64,000 nucleotides of DNA from a virus: positions 1 through 64,000 of the IMG/VR virus record IMGVR_UViG_3300042569_001787. One strand, given 5' to 3'. Positions 48,783 to 58,071 of the stretch are shown in pieces. The position numbers and the translations under genes are program-made. How positions within the stretch are numbered: position 1 is the stretch's first letter; each line of letters opens with the position of its first letter. Below the pieces are notes generated by a model, which had not been told where the DNA came from, searched no databases, and saw only the letters and a list, made by a program, of their open reading frames with translations.

Positions 48783-50090
48783 ATGGGAAACTTAAAACCA
48801 ATCGGAAGTGAAAAATTACAAGGTATGGACAAAATCAACCGTATCATTGAGATTTCTAGATATAATGAAAATATGCCGATAGCTGTAAATGAAGATAAAT
48901 CAATCGAGTATATAAAGACTTTATCTGACGGAAACAATTATCAAATTGTTAAAGAAAAAAACGGATATGTGATTAAAAAAACACTAGCCGAATCTGCGGG
49001 TAAAAATGATTACTTAGAACCAATGAAAAATAGAAAATACTATTCTTCTTATTCACAAGCATTCAAACGCCTTAACTTAATTGCTAAAGAAGTTAATGTT
49101 AACGAAGGGTATGAATCAAATGTTTCATTATTTGGTGAGAGTGATGTAGATGAAAAAGCGGCAACAAAATACATTTTAAAAATGGGGGAAACTAAGGAAC
49201 AAACAGCTCCTGCTCCTGCACCTGCTCCCGCACCTGCACCTGCTCCCGCACCTGCTCCCGCACCTGCTCCCGCACCGACAGATGACTTAGGTATGGAGGA
49301 CAATTTAGGTATGGAAGAACCTGAAGGTGAAGAAATGGAACAACCTGAAGAGGATGAAGTTATAACATTAAAAGTTATTCAAAAATTGACAGGTAAATTA
49401 GCTCAGAAATTAAGAGCGTTCCAAGACTCTCAAGAAGATGAAGAACCAATGACCTCTAAAGACATTAAATATGTTGTTAATTCTATATTATCGGCATTAA
49501 ATTTAGAATCTTTAGACGAAGAAGATAAAGAAGATATCTTAAATAAACTTGAAGGTGCTGAAGATGACGAAGAATTTGGTGGTGAAGAAATGGATATGGA
49601 AGAACCTGACGGTGAAGAAATAGGTATTGAAGAGCCTACCGGTGAAATGTCTGAAAGTGATTTTGATATGGACGACCAAGAATTTGATGATAATTTATAT
49701 GGTGAAGGTGGATATGAAGAAGAAGGTGGATATGAAGAAGTTGGTGAAGGACATAACCATTACTCAAAAATTAAAGGTGTTAATCCAAAACATGGTAAAC
49801 ACATGGAAGATGTTATTGAAGGACTTTTTACCGAATCTAAAATTGATAATATATTAAAAAAATACTTTAAAATTGAGGAAAACGAAAAGAATTTAATTAA
49901 AGAAAATAAATTAAAAACTATTAGTAAAATTAAAACTGTTTCTGAAAGTATTTCTCAAGAAGTTGCATCAACTAAGTTAGTGTCTAAATATCCTAACGCA
50001 AAACTTGTTGGAAAAACAAACCACAAAAATTTAGTGTTTGAAATGAACAATAAACAATTTCGAGTTACTGTTAAAGGTCAGATACTATAA
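48783..50090 (+). CDS. Probable structural protein with Ala-Pro repeat and acidic regions
   Basis: 435 residues. Soluble N-terminal domain; a run of about fourteen Ala-Pro pairs near 140-170; highly acidic middle with MEEPEGEEMEQPEEDE-type repeats; C-terminal helix SKIDNILKKYFKIEENEK and a small beta domain (NLVFEMNNKQFRVTVKGQIL, last 20). First gene of the head run; stop overlaps the next ATG. Might be a head decoration or internal protein. Confidence 0.6.
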   Translation: MGNLKPIGSEKLQGMDKINRIIEISRYNENMPIAVNEDKSIEYIKTLSDGNNYQIVKEKNGYVIKKTLAESAGKNDYLEPMKNRKYYSSYSQAFKRLNLIAKEVNVNEGYESNVSLFGESDVDEKAATKYILKMGETKEQTAPAPAPAPAPAPAPAPAPAPAPAPTDDLGMEDNLGMEEPEGEEMEQPEEDEVITLKVIQKLTGKLAQKLRAFQDSQEDEEPMTSKDIKYVVNSILSALNLESLDEEDKEDILNKLEGAEDDEEFGGEEMDMEEPDGEEIGIEEPTGEMSESDFDMDDQEFDDNLYGEGGYEEEGGYEEVGEGHNHYSKIKGVNPKHGKHMEDVIEGLFTESKIDNILKKYFKIEENEKNLIKENKLKTISKIKTVSESISQEVASTKLVSKYPNAKLVGKTNHKNLVFEMNNKQFRVTVKGQIL

Positions 50091-50500
50091 TGATTTATTT
50101 AATATATGTTAATGAATTAGGTCCTAATTATAAGGGTGATAACATATATGAATTTATATTTTCTGATAATTTAGAAAATATATGGGGGGAAAACTGGGAA
50201 TCAAAACCGTCTAACGGTTACCCACTACCACCTGATTTAGAATTCATACGAAAAGTAGGGACTCTAAAAAATGACCAAGTTACATTATCAGTAATCCAAA
50301 ATTCTGATAACTTCTCAATGTTGGATTCTATGGATGGTGTAATTGCTTTAGCTTGGGAGAATGAGAGTGACGAGGTTGATTTTGACCGTCAAAAAAGATT
50401 AGTGTTTAAATTCGGTGACGAAGAGGCCACAGTCAAAGATAAATTATATGAACGTGATATCGTTTTAGAATTTGAAAAAAAGGTTGTCTATGAAAACTAA
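50090..50500 (+). CDS. Conserved head-region protein of T4-like phages
   Basis: 136 residues. MIYLIYVNELGPNYKGDNIY, GENWESKPSNGYPLPPDL, NSDNFSMLDSMDGVIALAWE: a pattern seen beside structural genes in T4-like marine phages. Acidic beta-rich protein; exact role unknown. Overlaps both neighbours. Confidence 0.65.
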   Translation: MIYLIYVNELGPNYKGDNIYEFIFSDNLENIWGENWESKPSNGYPLPPDLEFIRKVGTLKNDQVTLSVIQNSDNFSMLDSMDGVIALAWENESDEVDFDRQKRLVFKFGDEEATVKDKLYERDIVLEFEKKVVYEN

Positions 50501-51419
50501 CCAAAAACAATTAAGATTAATACAACACGGGTTGAAAGCGTCCACTGTCACTAGATTAAGTGAATCACAAGTGGATATTTTGTTTAACAGACTTAATGAG
50601 TCTAAAAAAGAAAATAAAGAACAAGTTACTAAAACTACTGAACCTGCTAAAGAAATTGTTACTATAGGGGCTCAAGGAGGCGATTTACCAAATAACCCAA
50701 CAGGGAAGGGATATAAAGTTGAAAAGAAACCTGATGGTACTATGAAAGCAACTCCCATGGAGACTGAGATGACAGAAGACACTGATTCTGAGATGAATTG
50801 GTTAATGAAAGGTGATACTCAAGACCCAGTTCAAAAAGGACCTACAGGTGACGGTGACCCTGATTCATTACAAGAATATAAAACTCTTGCGGAAAAATTT
50901 GAGTCTAAAAAACAACAAAAATATTTCTTTTCTAAATGTGGTGATGGTAAAACAAAAGAACAAAAGAAATGGTGTAAAATGGCAGAAGAATTCGCTGACA
51001 AAACAAACTTTAAAAAGTTACCTGAAAAGAAAAAAACAGAAACAAAAGAAAGTGGTTTAAATAATTTAGTTAATAAAGTTTCTGCGGCATATGCGGGTGG
51101 TGTAAAAAATAAGTTGAATTCCATGTCTCCAAGCGTTACCTTTGGTGAAAATGAAATAGAAAAAAAAATTATGAAACTAGTTGAAAAACATATTACACCA
51201 AAAATGACTAAAAGGGAATTCCTTAATTTAGTTAAAGAACAAGGCCCTAAAACGGCTCCATCAACACCAGGGGTTAGACCTGATGTTGATACCCCAACAA
51301 GACCATCAAAACCTGGAACACCATACCTACCTAAACCAGGCGTTAAACCTGCACCTAAAGCCAAACAAAAGGTACCAAGTTGGTTGTCATTTAAATCATT
51401 AGGAATTAAATTAAAGTAA
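50490..51419 (+). CDS. Probable virion protein with N-terminal helix motifs
   Basis: 309 residues from ATG 50490, overlapping the previous gene end; the frame opens earlier at TTG 50472. N-terminus KTNQKQLRLIQHGLKAS then LSESQVDILFNRLNESKKE, and a C-terminal copy of the same kind of helix (KMTKREFLNLVKEQG). Middle is disordered and charged; Pro-rich near the end. Ends SFKSLGIKLK. Confidence 0.6.
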   Translation: MKTNQKQLRLIQHGLKASTVTRLSESQVDILFNRLNESKKENKEQVTKTTEPAKEIVTIGAQGGDLPNNPTGKGYKVEKKPDGTMKATPMETEMTEDTDSEMNWLMKGDTQDPVQKGPTGDGDPDSLQEYKTLAEKFESKKQQKYFFSKCGDGKTKEQKKWCKMAEEFADKTNFKKLPEKKKTETKESGLNNLVNKVSAAYAGGVKNKLNSMSPSVTFGENEIEKKIMKLVEKHITPKMTKREFLNLVKEQGPKTAPSTPGVRPDVDTPTRPSKPGTPYLPKPGVKPAPKAKQKVPSWLSFKSLGIKLK

Positions 51420-51423
51420 GAAA

Positions 51424-52740
51424 ATGAGTCTAAATCCAAATACAGAAAAAAACCTAAAAGTTAAAAAATTTTTAGAAAAAAAATTAGTTAGTGAAGGGTT
51501 AACTAATAATGAACGTAGTCTTTTAAGTGAGTTAAAAAATAACTTAAAAGAAGCACCTATTGATTATGAAGGGCCTGAAAGAATGGAACCTAATATTGAA
51601 AGAAAAATTACGTCAAAAGAGACGCCTTACAATAACTTTCCTGCAATCCCTAAAATGGATAAGGATTATATTGAATTAATATCATCAAAAAGATTTAAAG
51701 ATTCTGTAGATAAAGTTAGAAGAGCCATGGGTGACACCAGAGTAATCCAAGGGGGTAATCCATTAAATAATTTAATGATGACCGCGATGCAATCGTTACA
51801 AACAGTTGTATCAATTCAAATGGAAAACAAAGAAGTTTTAGAACAACTTGCCGTTGATTTAGTTATTAAAGAGATGGGTATTCCTGAAGGAGCAATGCAG
51901 TTTGACGCTAAATTAGTTATGAGACCTATGGGTGCGGCAGAAGGAATGAAAGAAGAACCTGAAATGCCTAGCGAAGAAGAAATCGAAGAGTTTATGGGTG
52001 ACGCCGAAACATTTGATTTAGAAAGAGCTAAAAGAAGATTTATTAACTCACTTATTCAAGGTGCGGCGTTTAAAGGCGGTCACATGTTTAATTTAGTTTC
52101 AAGAGAACTTAATGATATTGACTCTAGATTAATGAATTTATATACCGTGTCACAATCTTTAATGGAACACGCATATTGGTTATTCCCTGATATGGAAGGA
52201 ATGGCTGGTGGCGGTGGTGGTCAAATGGGACAATCAGAAGTTGATACCGAAACTGACCCACCAACAGTTAAAGCAAGAGCAATGACATTCCCGCTTTTAA
52301 TTCATGAATTAGTTAAAGGTATTTACGAAATATTTGGTACTCACGGTTTACCTGATGACCCAAAACAACAAGAAATGATTATGAGTGCTGAAGATACTTT
52401 ACCGGCAGAAATTTGGGATTCTCGATTAGGTCCAATTTTTTGGGAAAAATTCTTACAAGCTTATCCAATCGAATTGTTTGATGAAGATATGAAACACATC
52501 CAACATTACTTATTTATGAGATTTTCTAAATTAAATGCTGAAGAATTTTTTAGAGTCGCTAAACTTATACTTTCAGGTGACCCACAAGGAACTCAATTTA
52601 TTCAGAGGATGGTTAATGAAATTGTTACTGAATTGAAAGAATATGACGCGGAAGAAGCGTTGAGTGGCGGTGACGATGAAGATGACGATGAAGGATTTGA
52701 TGATTTCTTAAATGGACTAGGATTATCGAGACCAAAATAA
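51424..52740 (+). CDS. Conserved structural-type protein upstream of terminase
   Basis: 438 residues. N-terminal ~45 residues basic and helical with LKEAPIDYEG, a possible prohead-protease site (L-K-E/A). Central helical domain (MTAMQSLQTVVSIQMENKEV), Gly-rich linker, and acidic tail EDDDEGFDDFLNGLG. No catalytic motif. Immediately precedes the large terminase, where a small terminase would be expected, but it lacks an obvious helix-turn-helix. Confidence 0.6.
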   Translation: MSLNPNTEKNLKVKKFLEKKLVSEGLTNNERSLLSELKNNLKEAPIDYEGPERMEPNIERKITSKETPYNNFPAIPKMDKDYIELISSKRFKDSVDKVRRAMGDTRVIQGGNPLNNLMMTAMQSLQTVVSIQMENKEVLEQLAVDLVIKEMGIPEGAMQFDAKLVMRPMGAAEGMKEEPEMPSEEEIEEFMGDAETFDLERAKRRFINSLIQGAAFKGGHMFNLVSRELNDIDSRLMNLYTVSQSLMEHAYWLFPDMEGMAGGGGGQMGQSEVDTETDPPTVKARAMTFPLLIHELVKGIYEIFGTHGLPDDPKQQEMIMSAEDTLPAEIWDSRLGPIFWEKFLQAYPIELFDEDMKHIQHYLFMRFSKLNAEEFFRVAKLILSGDPQGTQFIQRMVNEIVTELKEYDAEEALSGGDDEDDDEGFDDFLNGLGLSRPK

Positions 52741-52746
52741 TGAAAC

Positions 52747-54516
52747 ATGTTAAATTTATCCAAAGAACAGGTACTAATCGAGTACGTAAAATGTCATAAG
52801 GATGTAAAATACGCGTTAAGAACTTATCTACAAACCTACGACAATACAGTTTCTAAATACGTACCATTAGAATTATTTCCTGACCAAGCATCATTACTTG
52901 AAGATTACGAGAATTATAACGAAAACATCGCCCTAAAATATCGACAAGCGGGAGTATCTACAGTTACCGCCGCTTGGGCTTCGATGAAACTTTCTTTTGC
53001 TAAAAAAAATAAACCCGAAAAAGTTCTTATAATTGCTAATAAACTTGATACGTCATTAGAAATGGCGAACAAGATTAGAGCCTTTGTTGGTCAATGGCCA
53101 AGTTGGGTTGGGGTTGACTTTGCAGTTGAAAAAAACTCACAAAAACATTATAAATTAAATAACGGTAGTGAGGTTAAAGCCGTTGCAACATCTAAAGATG
53201 CCTTACGTGGATTTACTCCTACAATACTTGTATTTGATGAGGCGGCGTTTATCGAGGCCGACAGTGATTTTTGGGCGGCTTGTATGGCGTCCCTATCTAC
53301 AGGAGGTAAAGTAATTGTAGTCTCAACGCCAAATGGTTATGACCGAATTTATTATGAAATATACGACCAAGCATTAAGAAACATGAATGACTTTAGGATT
53401 ACTGAAATGTATTGGTTTCGTGACCCTCGTTATACAAAAGATTTATATTTAGTTAAAACCGAGGATATGATTCACTATCTTTTAAATAAAGAAGAGTACA
53501 GTGAAAAAGATATACTTAGTTGGTCACATATACCAGCATCCGAAAGAGATTATAGTGAACTAAAAAAATTAATGGACCAAGGTTATAAACCTTGTTCTTC
53601 TTGGTTTGAGGCGATGGTTAAGAAATTAAAATATGATAAACGTAAAGTATCTCAGGAGTTGGAATGTAACTTCTTAGGTTCAGGTGATAACGTATTTGAT
53701 TCTAAAATGTTACAAACTATTAGAGAAAATTCTATTACAGAACCCAAGAATAAAATGATGGGTAATGCTTTATGGATTTGGAAAGAACCTGTTGTTGGTC
53801 ATAAATACATTATGGGGGTTGACGTATCTCGTGGGGATAGTGAAGATTTTAGCTCCTTTCAAATTATTGATTTTGATGAGAGAGAACAGGTTGCGGAATA
53901 TGTTGGTAAATTACCACCAGATACTATGGCGGAAATTTGTTATAAATGGGCCAACATGTATTCATGTTTTATTGTAATTGATATTACAGGTGGGATGGGT
54001 GTTTCCACATCAAGAAAATTACAGGAAATGGGTTACAAAGACTTATATGTTGATGGTGTCGATACGGCTAATAAGTGGAAATACGATGCCAAGGCACATG
54101 AAAAAATACCAGGGATTAACTTTAACAATAAAAGGGTTCAAATTATCGCGTCATTTGAAGAGGGGGTGAGACATGGATTTAAAATTTATAGTTCAAGACT
54201 TTTTAATGAAATGAATACGTTCATCTACATTAATGGCCGTCCTGACCACCAAAAAGGACATCATGACGATTTAATTATGTCGGTGGCTATGGCAACTTAC
54301 GTTGCCGAGTCTTCATTTAGTAATTTGACTAAGGTTGTTGAGCACACTAAAGCGATGATTGAGGCTTGGGCGGTTAATAATAATGACCAAACATCAAAAA
54401 AATTAGAATTTAATCCTGTTATACCGCACATGTCTGAAAGAATTAATCAGTATAACAGTCAGAACATGTCTAGAGAAGATTATCAAAAGTATGGTTGGTT
54501 ATTTGGCGTTAGATAA
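52747..54516 (+). CDS. terL: Terminase large subunit (T4 gp17-type)
   Basis: 589 residues. ATPase: YRQAGVST at 65-72 stands where the Walker A lies in gp17 (Val in place of the usual Lys), Walker B TILVFDEAAFIE and coupling motif VVSTPNG. Nuclease: GVDVSRGDSEDFSSF, VIDITGGMGV and HDDLIMSVAMA. Packages DNA into proheads and cuts concatemers. ATG at 52747 follows the previous stop by 6 nt. Confidence 0.95.
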   Translation: MLNLSKEQVLIEYVKCHKDVKYALRTYLQTYDNTVSKYVPLELFPDQASLLEDYENYNENIALKYRQAGVSTVTAAWASMKLSFAKKNKPEKVLIIANKLDTSLEMANKIRAFVGQWPSWVGVDFAVEKNSQKHYKLNNGSEVKAVATSKDALRGFTPTILVFDEAAFIEADSDFWAACMASLSTGGKVIVVSTPNGYDRIYYEIYDQALRNMNDFRITEMYWFRDPRYTKDLYLVKTEDMIHYLLNKEEYSEKDILSWSHIPASERDYSELKKLMDQGYKPCSSWFEAMVKKLKYDKRKVSQELECNFLGSGDNVFDSKMLQTIRENSITEPKNKMMGNALWIWKEPVVGHKYIMGVDVSRGDSEDFSSFQIIDFDEREQVAEYVGKLPPDTMAEICYKWANMYSCFIVIDITGGMGVSTSRKLQEMGYKDLYVDGVDTANKWKYDAKAHEKIPGINFNNKRVQIIASFEEGVRHGFKIYSSRLFNEMNTFIYINGRPDHQKGHHDDLIMSVAMATYVAESSFSNLTKVVEHTKAMIEAWAVNNNDQTSKKLEFNPVIPHMSERINQYNSQNMSREDYQKYGWLFGVR

Positions 54517-54524
54517 TATTTATT
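54517..54524 (+). promoter_or_regulatory. Late-type promoter box TATTTATT
   Basis: 13 nt before ATG 54538. Confidence 0.5.
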
Positions 54525-54537
54525 AATAAAACATCAC

Positions 54538-54693
54538 ATGGGATTAACTTCTAGAAAAAAATCGGGGAATAAGATTAATGGTAGTAAATTAAACGTGCCT
54601 GGTCAGGGTATTAGTAATGTTAAACCTGGTGGTGATAATAAAATAAACCAACAAAAAGGTGACCCTAACAGAAAAAAAGGTAATCAAAATTAA
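54538..54693 (+). CDS. Small basic hypothetical protein
   Basis: 51 residues: MGLTSRKKSGNKINGSKLNV, Gly/Asn/Lys-rich, ends NRKKGNQN. Disordered and basic, like the 42-residue protein at 4765; both follow a late-type box. Between terminase and portal; perhaps an internal head protein. Confidence 0.5.
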   Translation: MGLTSRKKSGNKINGSKLNVPGQGISNVKPGGDNKINQQKGDPNRKKGNQN

Positions 54694-54730
54694 CTATTTA
54701 ATTATAGATAATTAGAATTAAATTTATTAT

Positions 54731-56554
54731 ATGGAAAATAATCAAAATAATCAATTTACAGTTTGGCAGAGGTTATCCCAAGCTTTTGGGCCTAACGCCC
54801 TGTTAAATCAAGATTATCCAACATATAATTTAGACAAGACTGAGTTATTAAAAACATCATCAAAACAGGAATACGAAAGAGAAAAACTACAAGCTCAACA
54901 AACGTTTTACTTAGCCAATCAATGGACAAAAATTGAGAGTAACTTATATACTCAAGCGGTTTATTATGAACCAACAAGATTAGCATCATTCTATGATTAC
55001 GAATCTATGGAATATACTCCCGAAATTTCGGCGGCTTTAGATATCTACGGTGAAGAATCAACAACTGTTGACCAAAATGGATACATGTTACAAATTTATT
55101 CAGAATCTAAACGTATTAAATCAATCTTAATTGATTTATTTAATAATGTTTTAGACATCAATACTAATTTACCAATGTGGACAAGAAATACCGCAAAATA
55201 CGGTGATAATTTCGTTTATCTAAAATTAGACGCCGAGAAAGGTATTGTTGGTTGTATGCAATTACCAAATATTGAGATTGAACGACTTGAAAGAGGTATG
55301 GCGGCAAAATCTGCAAACGTTGAGGAACCCGTAGAAAACAAAGGTTTAAGATTTAAGTGGAAAGCTAAAGACATGGAATTTAATTCATGGGAAATTGCTC
55401 ACTTTAGATTATTAGGTGATGATAGAAAATTACCTTATGGTACTTCTATGTTAGAAAAAGCAAGACGTATTTGGAAACAATTATTATTGTCGGAAGACGC
55501 AATGTTAATCTATCGAACTTCAAGAGCACCTGAAAGACGTGTATTTAAAGTTTTTGTTGGTAACATGGACGATAAAGATGTTGAGTCATATGTACAACGT
55601 GTTGCAAACAAATTTAAACGTAGTCAGGTGGTTGATAGTCAATCAGGTAATGTTGATATGAGATTTAACCAAATGGCGGTTGACCAAGATTATTTTATTC
55701 CTGTTCGTGACCAAGCAGCGCCAAATCCAATTGATACTTTACCTGGAGCTCAGAACCTTTCTGAAATTGCTGATATTGAATACATCCAAAAGAAATTATT
55801 AACCGCACTTCGGGTACCTAAGGCGTTTTTAGGGTTTGAGGAAGTAGTTGGTGATGGTAAGAATTTATCATTACAAGACATCCGTTTTGCAAGAACAATT
55901 AATAGAATTCAAAAATCTATGATTGCAGAAATGAATAAAATCGCTATCATACATTTATTCTTATTAGGTTTTGAAGATGAATTATCAAACTTTACCTTAG
56001 GATTAACTAATCCATCAACACAAGCCGATTTATTAAAAATTGATGTTTGGAAAGAAAAAGTTTTATTATACAAAGATGCTGTAACGGCAATCGAGGGTAT
56101 TGCACCAGTGTCAGTGACTTGGGCTAAGAAACATGTACTAGGATTCTCGGATGAAGAAATTAAATTAGATTTGCAACAACAACGTGTTGAAAAAGCCGTT
56201 GGGGCAGAATTAACTAATACCGCAACTATTATCAACCATACAGGAGTATTTGATAATATTGACAAATTATATGGTGTTAAATCAGGCTCAACTCAAAATG
56301 TGGGGGCGACCCCACCACCTTTAGGAGGATTAGGAGGTCCTGAAGATACTGGCGGAGGAGCACCACCACCACCTCCAGGTCCTGAAATAGGTGGTGACGC
56401 GGGGATAACACCTGAGTCATTTAAACGTGATAATTTATCAATTTTATTAGAAAGTGATAACTTAACAGAGTCAGATTCATTTATTGATTTATCTAAAGCA
56501 AGAAATTCTTTAGGTGAAATAGAGAAAGAATTAAACAAAATTCTAAAAGATTGA
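54731..56554 (+). CDS. Portal vertex protein (T4 gp20-type)
   Basis: 607 residues. Characteristic stretches: YYEPTRLASFYDYESMEYTP, EISAALDIYGEESTTVDQNG, MWTRNTAKYGDNFVYLKLD, WEIAHFRLLGDDRKLPYGTS, EDAMLIYRTSRAPERRVFKV and DYFIPVRDQAAPNPIDTLPG. Forms the dodecameric DNA channel at one head vertex. The C-terminus has a Pro/Gly-rich linker and helices ending ELNKILKD. Confidence 0.95.
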   Translation: MENNQNNQFTVWQRLSQAFGPNALLNQDYPTYNLDKTELLKTSSKQEYEREKLQAQQTFYLANQWTKIESNLYTQAVYYEPTRLASFYDYESMEYTPEISAALDIYGEESTTVDQNGYMLQIYSESKRIKSILIDLFNNVLDINTNLPMWTRNTAKYGDNFVYLKLDAEKGIVGCMQLPNIEIERLERGMAAKSANVEEPVENKGLRFKWKAKDMEFNSWEIAHFRLLGDDRKLPYGTSMLEKARRIWKQLLLSEDAMLIYRTSRAPERRVFKVFVGNMDDKDVESYVQRVANKFKRSQVVDSQSGNVDMRFNQMAVDQDYFIPVRDQAAPNPIDTLPGAQNLSEIADIEYIQKKLLTALRVPKAFLGFEEVVGDGKNLSLQDIRFARTINRIQKSMIAEMNKIAIIHLFLLGFEDELSNFTLGLTNPSTQADLLKIDVWKEKVLLYKDAVTAIEGIAPVSVTWAKKHVLGFSDEEIKLDLQQQRVEKAVGAELTNTATIINHTGVFDNIDKLYGVKSGSTQNVGATPPPLGGLGGPEDTGGGAPPPPPGPEIGGDAGITPESFKRDNLSILLESDNLTESDSFIDLSKARNSLGEIEKELNKILKD

Positions 56555-56562
56555 TATTTATA
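56555..56562 (+). promoter_or_regulatory. Late-type promoter box TATTTATA
   Basis: 11 nt before ATG 56574, starting inside the portal stop region. Confidence 0.45.
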
Positions 56563-56573
56563 AATAAAAAGAG

Positions 56574-57293
56574 ATGACAAATTTTGGAATAATTAAATCA
56601 AAGATTGAAGATGTGTTATTAGAGTCATATAAAAATGACACATTTAAAGAAGAATTCAAAAAATTTAAAAAGTTAGTTTTAGAAAATAAAAAGATACGCA
56701 AACTTTTTTATTTGTATGATGATTTATCTTCTAATAAAGGATTGGCAGAATCTATTGTTGACGATTATGTGAATGAATGTATTACCATTTATGAAAATAC
56801 CATTAATAAAATACAAGAGTCGGATATTACCCCACTAAAGTTATGGGTTAAAAATTCTAAAGTTGTTAATCAGTATAATAATATTGATAATTTATTCTCA
56901 AGAGATATTTTAACAATTGAATCAAGAATAACAAGTAAAAAACTTATTTCTGAAACTATTAAGAAATTACCTATCAAGAAAACAGACACCGTTCAAATTC
57001 CGTTAACCTCTATGGTAAACATTGCAAATAAAACAATCTCAAATTTTATTGAGTCATTGAGTGAGTCAGATAAAAAAGAATTAACAAAATTTTTATCTGA
57101 AGATGATGTTACTTTAAATCAAAAATTTGATAATGTTAAAGAAAGTGTTGTGAATAAATTAACTGAAATGAAAAATAATAATAAGGACAAGTCAACTCAA
57201 ATAAGAATTGATGAAACTCTTGATAAAGTAATATCAGAAAAATACGACAAGTTAACTTATTTCAAACTTAAAAGTTTGAATGAGAATCTTTAA
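56574..57293 (+). CDS. Helical head-region protein
   Basis: 239 residues, almost wholly charged alpha-helix (KIEDVLLESYKNDTFKEEFK, ESLSESDKKELTKFLSEDDV). Sits between portal and prohead protease, where T4 carries its small core proteins (gp67/gp68). A core or scaffold accessory role is inferred from position and helicity. Confidence 0.55.
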   Translation: MTNFGIIKSKIEDVLLESYKNDTFKEEFKKFKKLVLENKKIRKLFYLYDDLSSNKGLAESIVDDYVNECITIYENTINKIQESDITPLKLWVKNSKVVNQYNNIDNLFSRDILTIESRITSKKLISETIKKLPIKKTDTVQIPLTSMVNIANKTISNFIESLSESDKKELTKFLSEDDVTLNQKFDNVKESVVNKLTEMKNNNKDKSTQIRIDETLDKVISEKYDKLTYFKLKSLNENL

Positions 57294-57484
57294 TCATTGT
57301 TTGATTTATATTTTTTTTGTACGTATTTTGCTTTTGAAATTTCATTTCTCCTTTTAACGGATTTTTTTTGGAATTCTTTTCTCTCGTTTAATTCTCTACT
57401 TTGTCTTGTCTTTATAACTTTACTTTTGTAAATTTTTAACGCTTTTTCAAGAGTTACATTCTTTCCTACTTTTACTATTAACAT
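57290..57484 (-). CDS. rpsU: Phage-encoded ribosomal protein bS21
   Basis: 64 residues, normal bS21 length. MLIVKVGKNVTLEKALKIYK, SKVIKTRQSRELNERKEFQ, KKSVKRRNEISKAKYVQKKY: the basic helix, K-S-V-x-R-R centre and AxYxQ end fit bS21. In Bacteroidota, bS21 with bS18 and bS6 holds the 16S anti-Shine-Dalgarno tail, so a phage copy could alter initiation. Encoded against the head genes; no late-type box in front. Confidence 0.88.
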   Translation of the reverse strand: MLIVKVGKNVTLEKALKIYKSKVIKTRQSRELNERKEFQKKSVKRRNEISKAKYVQKKYKSNND

Positions 57485-57571
57485 ATTTTTTTGAGTTTAT
57501 ATTTATTTTGACTATTGCTGTAAATATACCTATTTTTCTAAAAACAATAAACTTAAAAATTATGAAATTTA

Positions 57572-58042
57572 ATGAAAAAGGGGAAAACCTCACATATTCA
57601 CGGATTCAACACCGCCAAAATAATATATGGAACAGTTGATTCGATGAATTTTAAGTCACTCTATCTTAACATCCAAACATGGGTGGAACCGACCACAGAG
57701 TGTCAAAATTGGTCACGGACAGTTCTTAATATGAACAGAGCCATAAAACATTCAATCTACGAATCCTTAGATAAAGAGTTATTTGATGATAAATTTATAG
57801 TGGATTTAGATTTAAGGTCCAGCGGACTAAATCAAGGTAAAAAATCTTTTATGAATTTAGAGATTAATTTCTTTTTGAATCATGAAGGGCATGACTTTAA
57901 ATCAAAAGAAATTAAAGAGTCTCTTAAAGATATTACTACTAGAATTTTTTACGAAAACTTTATAGGTAACAATTACTTTAACTTTTATCTAACTAAAAAA
58001 ATCAAAACAAACGATGAGATGCTACAATTAGAGAATGTTTAA
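57572..58042 (+). CDS. Hypothetical protein beside prohead protease
   Basis: 156 residues. KIIYGTVDSMNFKSLYLNIQ and WVEPTTECQNWSRTVLNMNR, then an alpha/beta C-terminal part with NYFNFYLTKKIK. ATG 57572 chosen; an out-of-frame ATG at 57562 leads to a short frame. A protein of this type is common next to T4-like prohead proteases; function unknown. Confidence 0.6.
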   Translation: MKKGKTSHIHGFNTAKIIYGTVDSMNFKSLYLNIQTWVEPTTECQNWSRTVLNMNRAIKHSIYESLDKELFDDKFIVDLDLRSSGLNQGKKSFMNLEINFFLNHEGHDFKSKEIKESLKDITTRIFYENFIGNNYFNFYLTKKIKTNDEMLQLENV

Positions 58043-58050
58043 TATTTATA
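58043..58050 (+). promoter_or_regulatory. Late-type promoter box TATTTATA
   Basis: Begins at the previous stop; 21 nt before ATG 58072. Confidence 0.45.
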
Positions 58051-58071
58051 TAAAACCTTTGGTGGTTATAA

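Noticed and set aside
49049-49303. Gly-Ala-rich minus-strand ORF
   Set aside because: Antisense of the Ala-Pro repeat in the 48783 gene.
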